In this document: positions 1 through 5,605 of the stretch, piece after piece
Layout of the letters: every line of letters starts with the position of its first letter
Position numbering within the stretch: the first letter of the stretch is position 1
Assembly (NCBI GenBank): GCA_934277845.1
Contig: CAKQVV010000094.1
Coordinates: forward strand, 1 to 6,445
From: an uncultured Clostridia bacterium
GTDB lineage: Bacteria > Bacillota > Clostridia > Christensenellales > Pumilibacteraceae
Length of the DNA: 6,445 bases
Direction of reading: 5' to 3'
Made by a program: the position numbers and the translations under genes
Notes under the pieces: generated by a model
What the model was told of the DNA's origin: nothing
Seen by the model: only the letters and a program-made list of their open reading frames with translations
Databases searched by the model: none

Positions 1-1507
1 CGGGTAAAACTCCGCTTACGTCGCCGCCGGCAACGAAAGGCGAAACCACAACTTCGTCGCCGCCGAGCGCGGGGATTTTGATCCCCAGCACGCGCGAAAA
101 CAGGTAATCTATAACGCCCGCCGACCAGCCGTGGCACAGCGAATGACGATAGCCCTTGTAGCAATGATCGCCGAAATCGCGGTGCACGTCCTGTTCTCCG
201 TCCTTTGCCAGTCTCGTCAGCGGCGCGGCGTTTTTCATTTTGTCATAGTCGAAATCCTCGAAGAACGAGGTCGCGCCTAAGTCTAGCATAGCACCGTAGT
301 AGTCGCGGCACATGCTCATCGCTTGCCCCGGCGAAACGAAGTCGTGCGCGGCGTTCAGTATCGCCCAACTCATAAACGTGCTCATGCCGCTCGCTCCGCC
401 GTCCGTAAGTTTCCCGGTCGGCGCGTCGAACCCGGCAAGCGCCGACAGCGCGATCGCCTGTTTTTTGACCGAAGGCGCACCTGGATAACGGGATAATTTT
501 CCCTTGATTTTGCGGGCGTAAACGTCGCTTTTCCCGAACGCCGTCAGAAGTCCGGCGGCTTTATCGGCGGCGACGGCGGCGACGGCGCGGACGCCGTACT
601 TTTCGTCGGGCGTGTTTACGCTTTGCCAGTCGAGGAATATTCCGGGCGTGGTGATTTCACCCGTTTCGGTCACGAACCCGTCGTAGTATTTCACGAGTTC
701 GTCGAGATAATCGAGGTTTTTTTCGGCGGCGGCGAAGTCGCCGGTGCGGCAAACGTACTCGTAAAGCGATATTATCCACCACAGCGAATAGGTGGGCATC
801 GTGTTCATCCATCCGGGCAGCGGCGTCGTTTCGCGCGCGAAATCGATGCACCTTGCCGCGTAACCCGTTTCGCGGTACAGCGAAAGTCCCGCCAGAAACT
901 CGGGATACATGTCCCCTACCCACACCAGCCTGTCGCGCTTGATGCCGTCCCACAGCATGCCGTTACGCATGCACAGCGTCACGGTGTCGGCGGCGACGTC
1001 GAATATACGCGTGAGCCGCTCGTCCGAGTGCGTAAACTTGCCGACGCGCTCGTAGTCGACGCGCTTCGACACCGCTGCGACCGCTTTGATCGCAGCGTCT
1101 TTTTCGATCGCGTCTATGCGAAGATAACGAAATCCCGAATCGAAAAACACCTGATCGGACAAATCGGGTACGAAAAACTCGCCGTCGCGCAAAGCATGGT
1201 CGTTGGTCGAGCCGAAACTCCCGACGTCGGAATAAGTTTCGCTCACGCTTTCCCCGAGGCGAAGCCGCAATTTCGCGCCGCAGGTCTTGGTTAAAATTCT
1301 AACGCCGCCCGAGATTTCCCTGCCGAAATCCAGCACGACGAATCCGCCCTTTCTGACGAGGGCGAGCCGCGGCTCGACGAGCGTGATCTGAAGTCCGTCA
1401 TGCCCGGCAAGAAGTTCGCCTGCGTTTTCCGTATTCTCGGAGTACGGAACGGCTATCGGCGCGATATACTCGGTGGTCACGTTTCTTTCTGTCATTTCCG
1501 GTTTCAT
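1..1507 (-). CDS. GH78-type alpha-L-rhamnosidase-like glycosidase (C-terminus off the window)
   Basis: The minus frame is open from the ATG at 1507 to the left edge: 502 codons with no stop, so the C-terminus is missing. It resembles the compact GH78 family (inverting six-hairpin alpha/alpha-barrel enzymes that release terminal alpha-L-rhamnose). A beta-rich N-terminal part (about residues 1-150) carries LDFGREISGGVRI (59-71). The barrel follows, with the acidic signature DGIKRDRLVWVGD (187-199; D187, D192 and D199 are candidates for the family's general-acid and substrate-binding residues). GATSFFEDFD (411-420) has E417 as the likely general base, and HSLCHGWSAGV (455-465) is the usual late-barrel motif. 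No signal peptide is seen, so the enzyme is probably cytoplasmic and acts on imported oligosaccharides. A weak GAG ribosome site lies 7 nt before the ATG; M5 (1495) is an alternative start. Family call is strong; rhamnose specificity is inferred, since related clades can have other substrates. Confidence 0.88.
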   Translation of the reverse strand, partial: MKPEMTERNVTTEYIAPIAVPYSENTENAGELLAGHDGLQITLVEPRLALVRKGGFVVLDFGREISGGVRILTKTCGAKLRLRLGESVSETYSDVGSFGSTNDHALRDGEFFVPDLSDQVFFDSGFRYLRIDAIEKDAAIKAVAAVSKRVDYERVGKFTHSDERLTRIFDVAADTVTLCMRNGMLWDGIKRDRLVWVGDMYPEFLAGLSLYRETGYAARCIDFARETTPLPGWMNTMPTYSLWWIISLYEYVCRTGDFAAAEKNLDYLDELVKYYDGFVTETGEITTPGIFLDWQSVNTPDEKYGVRAVAAVAADKAAGLLTAFGKSDVYARKIKGKLSRYPGAPSVKKQAIALSALAGFDAPTGKLTDGGASGMSTFMSWAILNAAHDFVSPGQAMSMCRDYYGAMLDLGATSFFEDFDYDKMKNAAPLTRLAKDGEQDVHRDFGDHCYKGYRHSLCHGWSAGVIDYLFSRVLGIKIPALGGDEVVVSPFVAGGDVSGVLP

Positions 1508-1514
1508 TTTTGTT

Positions 1515-1517
1515 CTC
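1515..1517 (-). promoter_or_regulatory. Weak ribosome-binding site of the GH78-like gene
   Basis: The minus strand reads GAGAACAAAA before the ATG at 1507. The only Shine-Dalgarno-like core is GAG(AA), 7 nt upstream of the start. The later in-frame ATG at 1495 has only CCGGAA directly against it, too close to serve well. The 1507 start is therefore preferred, but translation is expected to be modest. Confidence 0.4.
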
Positions 1518-1530
1518 GATTTTATAAAAC

Positions 1531-1562
1531 CGCCGTGAATACTCCATATAATATCCGCGGCG
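1531..1562 (-). terminator. Stem-loop after mscL, possible weak terminator or leader attenuator
   Basis: On the minus strand, CGCCG pairs with CGGCG. After one C-A mismatch, GGATAT pairs with GTATTC (two G-U pairs), closing an 8-nt loop. The stem is followed by GTTTTATAAAA, a short T-rich tail. It begins 38 bases past the mscL stop, so it may end the mscL transcript. If the promoter proposed at 1585-1613 is real, it also lies in the leader of the GH78-like gene and could attenuate it. The stem is imperfect and the T-tract short. Confidence 0.4.
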
Positions 1563-1584
1563 ATTTCCTGACTTAATTAAAACT

Positions 1585-1613
1585 ATTATACGGTTCCCGT
1601 TACTGCTTGTCGC
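1585..1613 (-). promoter_or_regulatory. Candidate promoter of the GH78-like gene, overlapping the mscL 3' end
   Basis: On the minus strand, GCGACA (1608-1613, 4 of 6 to TTGACA) and a perfect TATAAT (1585-1590) are separated by exactly 17 bp. The -35 box lies inside the last mscL codons. The site is about 80 bp upstream of the GH78-like start. The -35 is weak, so the gene could also be read through from mscL. Confidence 0.45.
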
Positions 1614-2190
1614 TTTTCTCGGCGTTTGCCCGAAGAAGATCGCGGATGTCGCGCAAAATATCTTCCTGCGTCTCGGGAACGGGCGCGTTTGCCGCGGCTT
1701 CGGCTTCCGCTGCGGCTTTCTCGGCGGCGAGACGGTCGCGCTCGGCGGCTGCGGCTTTGATTTGTTTCTTATTCATGCCGGAAAAACGCATCTGGTAATA
1801 CTCGTCGCGGCTGTATCCGCAGTACTGCGCCCTTACCGACTCTTCGGCTACGCCTCTTGCGGCGTTGATCGCCTTTACGATCGCGAACAGAATAAACGCG
1901 ATAATAAAGAAATTAAGCACGGCGGTTATGAACGCGCCCCAGTCGATATAAATCGATTTGGTCATATCGATCGCGCCGGTTTCGTCCTTGACCACTTTCA
2001 GCATGGTGACGGCTTGTTCGAGTCCGCCGTCGGCACCCGACAACGCCCAGTTGACGAGCGGCTTGAAGATCTGATTGGTCAGCGCGGTCACGATCGCCGT
2101 GAATGCGCCGCCGACGATAACGCCGACAGCCATATCGATGACGTTGCCGCGCGTTATGAACGCTTTGAATTCCTGAAAAAACTTTTTCAT
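1600..2190 (-). CDS. mscL: Large-conductance mechanosensitive channel MscL, with insert
   Basis: MscL is a homopentameric inner-membrane channel that opens under membrane tension and releases solutes during hypo-osmotic shock. The 196-residue product starts with the amphipathic N-terminal helix (MKKFFQEFKAFITRG). TM1 is about 18-44, with the conserved pore stretch NVIDMAVGVIVGGAFTAIV. An extracellular loop runs 45-83 and TM2 84-108. The C-terminal bundle helix is EDILRDIRDLLRAN (176-189). Start 2190 is chosen because AAGGAG sits 5 nt upstream and the protein then begins as in the family; an in-frame ATG at 2223 would add 11 atypical residues. Typical MscL is about 130-150 residues. The excess is residues 111-168, an insert rich in charge and then in Ala/Glu/Lys, between TM2 and the bundle helix. 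It is transcribed divergently from the GH10-like gene and seems to be a single-gene unit. Confidence 0.95.
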   Translation of the reverse strand: MKKFFQEFKAFITRGNVIDMAVGVIVGGAFTAIVTALTNQIFKPLVNWALSGADGGLEQAVTMLKVVKDETGAIDMTKSIYIDWGAFITAVLNFFIIAFILFAIVKAINAARGVAEESVRAQYCGYSRDEYYQMRFSGMNKKQIKAAAAERDRLAAEKAAAEAEAAANAPVPETQEDILRDIRDLLRANAEKSDKQ

Positions 2191-2195
2191 GATTA

Positions 2196-2201
2196 CTCCT
2201 T
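2196..2201 (-). promoter_or_regulatory. mscL: Ribosome-binding site deciding the mscL start
   Basis: AAGGAG on the minus strand, 5 nt before the ATG at 2190. The ATG at 2223 has only GAG abutting it. This, together with family alignment, sets the start at 2190. Confidence 0.85.
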
Positions 2202-2202
2202 C

Positions 2203-2237
2203 CCGCGGCAAAAAATCTTTCATCTCTTTCTGCGCGG
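2203..2237 (-). promoter_or_regulatory. Potential mscL leader stem-loop next to the ribosome site
   Basis: In the mscL leader, CCGCG (2233-2237) can pair with CGCGG (2203-2207). Inside, after two mismatched pairs, GAAA can pair with the U-run. The base of the stem ends one base before AAGGAG. It may hold the ribosome site single-stranded or tune translation. It is only a fold seen by eye in GC-rich sequence. Confidence 0.3.
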
Positions 2238-2270
2238 CGTTTTTTGCCTTTACGGCTTGTTCCGCTTAAT

Positions 2271-2299
2271 ATTTTATTGCTTTTTAAGTAATAAGGCAA
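2271..2299 (-). promoter_or_regulatory. mscL: mscL promoter
   Basis: Minus strand: TTGCCT (2294-2299, 4 of 6 matches to the -35 consensus), a 17-bp spacer, then TAAAAT (2271-2276, 5 of 6). It lies in AT-rich sequence and would give a leader of about 75 nt before the ATG at 2190. It is back-to-back with the GH10-like promoter at 2418-2446. Confidence 0.65.
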
Positions 2300-2367
2300 G
2301 CGATTTACAGGGGGTTTCCGCGATTCACGGCGGGGGTTTTTTGCATTGATATATCGGGATTGACATG

Positions 2368-2389
2368 TTCCGCCGAAATTATGACGGAA
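2368..2389. promoter_or_regulatory. Inverted repeat, candidate operator between divergent promoters
   Basis: TTCCG (2368-2372) and CGGAA (2385-2389) are perfect inverted arms, extendable to 7-bp arms with one mismatch, around an AT-rich centre. The site is about 28 bp upstream of the -35 of the GH10-like gene, a usual place for an activator or repressor. No matching regulator gene is present in the window. Confidence 0.35.
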
Positions 2390-2417
2390 TAGTCCACCGG
2401 ATTGACCGCGGCGCGGG

Positions 2418-2446
2418 TTGAAAAACGCCGGCAGGGCGATTATACT
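2418..2446 (+). promoter_or_regulatory. Promoter of the GH10-like gene
   Basis: TTGAAA (2418-2423, 5 of 6), a 17-bp spacer, then TATACT (2441-2446, 5 of 6). Transcription would start near 2453, giving a leader of about 58 nt before the ATG at 2511. Confidence 0.75.
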
Positions 2447-2456
2447 TTGATCAGTC

Positions 2457-2492
2457 CCGTGCGAAACGGCATACCAACCGTAAAACGCACGG
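2457..2492 (+). promoter_or_regulatory. Nested stem-loop in the leader of the GH10-like gene
   Basis: CCGTGCG (2457-2463) pairs perfectly with CGCACGG (2486-2492). Inside it, ACGG (2466-2469) pairs with CCGT (2478-2481) around an 8-nt loop, leaving an AA/AAAA internal loop. The structure starts a few bases after the predicted transcription start and ends 5 nt before AAGGAG (2498-2503). There is no U-run, so it is not a terminator. It could stabilise the 5' end or regulate translation. It matches no riboswitch class I recognise. Confidence 0.5.
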
Positions 2493-2510
2493 CAATCAAG
2501 GAGATTTATT

Positions 2511-3803
2511 ATGGACAGGAAAGTGCTGGAATACTACACCGCGGAAACGGACGAGGCGATAAACCGCGGCATCGAGGAAAACCGCAAGGGCAGGTTTTTC
2601 GCCGTCATACGCGACAAAGACGGCAAGCCCGTCAAAAATGCGACGCTGAAACTCAAACAAAAAACTCACGAGTTCCGCTTCGGCGCGAATATTTTTATGC
2701 TGGACGAACTGCCGACCGACGAAAAGAACGCGCTCTACAAGGAAAAGTTCGTTTCTCTGTTCAATCTCGCGACGCTGCCCTTTTACTGGGACGCGCTGGA
2801 ACCCACTCGGGGGCACACGCGCTACGCCGCGGACTCGGAAAAGATTTATCGCCGTCCCGCGATCGATCGCTGCATCGAGTTCTGCAAGGCTCATAATATC
2901 GAACCGCGCGAGCACGCGCTTTGCTATGATCACTTCTTTCCCGAATGGCTGCGCGGTAAGTCCGATTTCGAGGTCAAACGCGCGCTTACGAACCGCATGC
3001 GCGAGATTTCCGAGCGTTACGCAGACAAGATCCCCACTATCGAAGTGACCAACGAAAGTTACTGGGAAAAGGGCGTGACGGACTTTTACCGTTCGCCCGA
3101 GTTCGTCGAATGGTGCTTTAAAACCGCCGAAAAGTTCTTCCCCGAAAACAAACTGTGCATCAACGAGTGGAGCGAAATGTGGGAAGGCGAAGGACGCTGC
3201 ATCGACCGCTATTTCCTGCAGGTCGAGAACGCTCTTTTGAAAGGCGCGCGCATCGACGCCGTGGGCATGCAGTTTCACATGTTCTACCGCGAGGAAGAAT
3301 ACTACGCCCGCACCCGCCGTCAGTACGATCCCGAGCGGCAGAAACGCGTGCTGGACAACTTCGCGCGGCTGGGTAAACCCATTCAGATAACCGAAATCAC
3401 CGTGCCGGCGTTCACCGATACGGCAGCCGACGAGCAGCTCCAAGCCGACACGATCGAGAAACTTTACCGTCTGTGGTTTTCTCATCCCGCCGTCGAACAG
3501 ATCGTCTACTGGAACCTTGCCGACGGTTACGCGGCTTTCACCGCGCCCGGCAACATGACCGAGGGCGAAAACTACTATCGCGGCGGACTTCTTCGCTATG
3601 ATCTCTCCGAAAAGCCGGCATACAAGACGCTCGAGTGCCTGATCAATCACGAATGGCGCACCGACACGACCGTCACTACCGACGAGAACGGCCTTGCGGT
3701 CTTAAACGGTTTCTACGGCGATTACGACCTGACGCTCGGCGATAAAACCGTTTCGCTCCCGCTCGTCAAAAACGCGATCCGCAATATCGACGTCAAGTTT
3801 TGA
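2511..3803 (+). CDS. Cytoplasmic GH10-family glycoside hydrolase (xylanase-like)
   Basis: GH10 enzymes are retaining (beta/alpha)8-barrel hydrolases, mostly beta-1,4-xylanases. The 430-residue product has the barrel at about 56-380. Acid/base E182 lies in IEVTNES and the nucleophile E295 in QITEIT. Other family positions are H135 (REHALCYD), Q254/H256 (VGMQFHM) and W334 (VYWNLADGY). A short beta-rich stretch before the barrel (29-58, with DGKPVKNATLKLKQ) and another after it (388-430) suggest a small accessory beta domain made from both ends. There is no signal peptide, so the likely substrates are imported oligosaccharides. AAGGAG sits 7 nt before the ATG, under its own promoter. Residues that usually hold the -2 sugar are changed: where typical GH10 has Asn and Lys in ENEMKW, this protein has L89 and Y92, and the usual Trp after the active-site His is Y139. 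Family call is firm; xylan specificity is not. Confidence 0.9.
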   Translation: MDRKVLEYYTAETDEAINRGIEENRKGRFFAVIRDKDGKPVKNATLKLKQKTHEFRFGANIFMLDELPTDEKNALYKEKFVSLFNLATLPFYWDALEPTRGHTRYAADSEKIYRRPAIDRCIEFCKAHNIEPREHALCYDHFFPEWLRGKSDFEVKRALTNRMREISERYADKIPTIEVTNESYWEKGVTDFYRSPEFVEWCFKTAEKFFPENKLCINEWSEMWEGEGRCIDRYFLQVENALLKGARIDAVGMQFHMFYREEEYYARTRRQYDPERQKRVLDNFARLGKPIQITEITVPAFTDTAADEQLQADTIEKLYRLWFSHPAVEQIVYWNLADGYAAFTAPGNMTEGENYYRGGLLRYDLSEKPAYKTLECLINHEWRTDTTVTTDENGLAVLNGFYGDYDLTLGDKTVSLPLVKNAIRNIDVKF

Positions 3804-3846
3804 TTTATAGATTCTGACGCGTAAAAAACATATAGGGTTACACGAA

Positions 3847-3878
3847 AAAGTTCCGGAGCAAAAACGTTCCGGAACTTT
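3847..3878. terminator. Shared bidirectional terminator between the GH10-like gene and glpK
   Basis: A perfect 11-bp inverted repeat, AAAGTTCCGGA (3847-3857) and TCCGGAACTTT (3868-3878), with a 10-nt loop. It lies 44 bp after the plus-strand GH10 stop and about 95 bp after the minus-strand glpK stop. Read on the minus strand the right arm ends in CTTTTTCG, a proper T-tract. On the plus strand it ends in CTTTCGTCGTTTG, a weaker one. It should insulate the two convergent genes. Confidence 0.85.
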
Positions 3879-3913
3879 CGTCGTTTGTCAAAGGTTAATA
3901 GTTTTACTGCATG

Positions 3914-3934
3914 CGCCGCGTCGGTTCTGCGGCG
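3914..3934. promoter_or_regulatory. GC-rich hairpin in the glpK 3' UTR
   Basis: CGCCGC (3914-3919) and GCGGCG (3929-3934) are perfect 6-bp arms around a 9-nt loop, 40 bp past the glpK stop and before the main terminator. There is no T-tract on either strand, so it is more likely a 3'-UTR stabilising stem or chance than a terminator. Confidence 0.35.
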
Positions 3935-3973
3935 ATACAATCGGTTGGATCTCGTTTATTGCCCTTGTTTTTC

Positions 3974-5458
3974 TCATCTGACTTTCGTTCTTGCGACGGC
4001 TTCTTCCCAACCGAGCAAAAGTTCGCGCCGTTTAGGCTCCGGCATGGACGGACGGAATACGGTAAACTTGCCCGCCTTGTCCAGTTCTTCGCGGTCTTTC
4101 CAGTAGCCGGCGGCAAGTCCCGCAAGGTACGCCGCACCGAGAGCGGTGGTTTCTATCGTTTCGGGACGACGGACGACCGCCGCGGAAATATCCGCCTGAA
4201 ACTGCATCAGAAAATCGTTCGCGCTCGCGCCGCCGTCGACGTTTATGGCGTTCACTTCGGCTTTGAGATCGCGTTTCATCGCGTGCAGTACGTCGAACAC
4301 CTGATAGGCGATCGCCTCCAGCGTGGCGCGGACTATGTGCTCGCGCGTAGTGCCGCGTGTAATGCCGGTAATCAGTCCTCTCGCCGCCGGATCCCAGTGC
4401 GGTGCGCCCAGTCCCACGAACGCCGGCACGAAATACACGCCGCCGGTATCATTGACCGAACGGGCAAGCGATTCGGTTTCGGACGCGGACGCAACGAGTT
4501 TCAGTCCGTCGCGCAGCCATTGTACTGCCGCGCCGCCCACGAACACACTGCCTTCGAGAACGTAATCGGGGTTCTTGCCGTCCTCGCACGCCGAAAGCGT
4601 GGTGAGAAGTCCTCGGGTGGACGAAACCGCTTCGTCGCCGGTGTTCATCAAGAGAAAACAGCCGGTGCCGTAAGTGTTTTTGATGTCGCCTTTTTTCCAG
4701 CACTGCTGACCGAAAAGCGCGCTCTGCTGATCGCCGACCAGTCCGCAGATCGGAATCTCGCCGCCGAACAGCGACGGCTCGGTGACGCCGTAGCGGTAGC
4801 CGGACGGGTGAACTTCGGGCAGGATATTTTCGGGCACGCAGAACAGCGAACACAGTTCGGCGTCCCACTTCTTTTCGTGAATATTGAACAGCATCGTGCG
4901 CGCGGCGTTGGTGTAATCGGTGGCGTGCGCTTTGCCGCCCGTGAGTTTCCACAGTAAAAACGCGTCGACGGTGCCTGCCAGCAACTCGCCGTTTTCGGCG
5001 CGGGCGCGGACTTTTGGGACGGAATCGAGAATCCATTTGAGTTTGGACGCGGAAAAGTACGCGTCGCAGGTAAGCCCGGTCTTTGCGTAAATAAACGGTT
5101 CGCGGTCGCTGTCTTTCAGTTTGTCCATAAAGTTTGCGGTGCGGCGACATTGCCACACTATCGCGTTGTATACGGGCGCGCCCGTCGCTTTATCCCACAC
5201 GATGACGGTTTCGCGCTGGTTGGTAATGCCCATCGCCGCAATATCGGCAGCGGTCAAACCCGACTTTTTCATTACGCCGCGGATAACCTCTACCGCGCTG
5301 TCGCAGATCTCGTCCGGATCGTGCTCCACCCAACCCGCTATCGGATAGTATTGCGTGAGTTCCTTCTGGTCCATCGCGACGATTTTTCCGTCGTAATCGA
5401 ATATTATTGCCCGGGTACTCGTCGTGCCCTGATCGAGCGACAAAACGTATTTACTCAT
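3974..5458 (-). CDS. glpK: Glycerol kinase
   Basis: GlpK (FGGY kinase family) phosphorylates glycerol with ATP to sn-glycerol 3-phosphate in the cytoplasm, for catabolism and lipid synthesis. The 494-residue length is typical. The N-terminal ATPase-fold motif is LDQGTTSTRAIIF (8-20). Glycerol-contact residues are R82/E83 (NQRET), W102, Y134 and D243/Q244 (GDQQSALFGQ). NTYGTGCF (261-268) and DGGASANDFLMQFQAD (408-423) complete the signature. Many low-GC Gram-positive GlpKs have a histidine (His232 in Enterococcus casseliflavus) phosphorylated by the PTS protein HPr; the aligned position here is S229 (EPSLFGGE), so that control looks absent. AAGGGG lies 8 nt before the ATG, under a perfect consensus promoter. 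No glpF, glpD or glpR gene is adjacent in the window, so it appears monocistronic. Confidence 0.97.
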   Translation of the reverse strand: MSKYVLSLDQGTTSTRAIIFDYDGKIVAMDQKELTQYYPIAGWVEHDPDEICDSAVEVIRGVMKKSGLTAADIAAMGITNQRETVIVWDKATGAPVYNAIVWQCRRTANFMDKLKDSDREPFIYAKTGLTCDAYFSASKLKWILDSVPKVRARAENGELLAGTVDAFLLWKLTGGKAHATDYTNAARTMLFNIHEKKWDAELCSLFCVPENILPEVHPSGYRYGVTEPSLFGGEIPICGLVGDQQSALFGQQCWKKGDIKNTYGTGCFLLMNTGDEAVSSTRGLLTTLSACEDGKNPDYVLEGSVFVGGAAVQWLRDGLKLVASASETESLARSVNDTGGVYFVPAFVGLGAPHWDPAARGLITGITRGTTREHIVRATLEAIAYQVFDVLHAMKRDLKAEVNAINVDGGASANDFLMQFQADISAAVVRRPETIETTALGAAYLAGLAAGYWKDREELDKAGKFTVFRPSMPEPKRRELLLGWEEAVARTKVR

Positions 5459-5466
5459 TATTTTTG

Positions 5467-5482
5467 CCCCTTTTTTAAGGAA
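5467..5482 (-). promoter_or_regulatory. glpK: glpK ribosome-binding site inside a small possible hairpin
   Basis: The minus strand has AAGGGG (5467-5472), 8 nt before the ATG at 5458. Just upstream is TTCCTT (5477-5482). The two can pair through an AAAA loop (two G-C, two A-U and two G-U pairs), masking the ribosome site. The stem is weak, so masking is only a possibility. The ribosome site itself is sound. Confidence 0.5.
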
Positions 5483-5542
5483 GATTACAGTTTTTTTCGC
5501 CGCATAACCGACTGTGTTTAATTATACGAGCGTTATATTAAA

Positions 5543-5571
5543 ATTATAGTATATGCCGATCGTTTTGTCAA
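5543..5571 (-). promoter_or_regulatory. glpK: Perfect consensus sigma-A promoter of glpK
   Basis: Minus strand: TTGACA (5566-5571), exactly 17 bp, then TATAAT (5543-5548), with 12 of 12 consensus matches. Transcription would start near 5536, giving a leader of about 78 nt. The spacer contains the palindrome CGATCG (5557-5562). No clear CcpA (cre) site overlaps it. A promoter this strong usually needs a repressor or another brake, but none is identifiable here. Confidence 0.9.
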
Positions 5572-5605
5572 GCCTGCCGGCTTTTTCCCGGCGGCTTTTC
5601 GCCAA

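Larger units (their letters stand above)
2191..2510. other. 320-bp divergent regulatory region between mscL and the GH10-like gene
   Basis: No gene is seen here. It carries one promoter in each direction (minus at 2271-2299, plus at 2418-2446), a candidate operator (2368-2389) and a stem-loop in each leader. A TTGACA at 2360-2365 has no -10 box at proper spacing. The stretch 2300-2350 holds only short G and T runs and a weak CCGC/GCGG stem. Confidence 0.7.

Noticed and set aside
623..1294. Plus-strand open frame of 223 codons opposite the GH78-like gene
   Set aside because: The minus frame carries GH78 motifs throughout. The plus frame has no ribosome site or recognisable domain.
2191..2223. 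Earlier mscL start at 2223
   Set aside because: It would add 11 residues not seen in the family and lacks a spaced ribosome site, whereas 2190 has AAGGAG at good spacing.
2321..2346. GC stem followed by a T-run as a plus-strand terminator
   Set aside because: The stem is only 4 bp and there is no upstream plus-strand gene to terminate.
1762..2349. Plus-strand open frame opposite mscL
   Set aside because: It is antisense to a clear MscL and runs across the mscL promoter and leader; no coding evidence.
2360..2365. TTGACA as a second plus-strand promoter
   Set aside because: No -10 hexamer occurs 15-19 bp downstream; the sequence there is GACGGA.
2402..2896. Plus-strand open frame overlapping the GH10 start
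   Set aside because: It begins at the GH10 promoter without a ribosome site. Beyond 2511 it is merely a shifted frame of the GH10-like gene.
2496..3650. Minus-strand open frame of 384 codons opposite the GH10-like gene
   Set aside because: It is antisense to a gene with clear GH10 catalytic motifs, a promoter and a ribosome site. The translation resembles no family.
3911..4957. Plus-strand open frame of 348 codons opposite glpK
   Set aside because: It is antisense to an unmistakable glycerol kinase. Its Arg/His-rich, low-complexity translation, lack of ribosome site and lack of family resemblance mark it as a by-product of GC-skewed codons.
5557..5571. CcpA cre site overlapping the glpK promoter
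   Set aside because: The central CG steps do not have the flanking bases required; too many mismatches in both possible registers.
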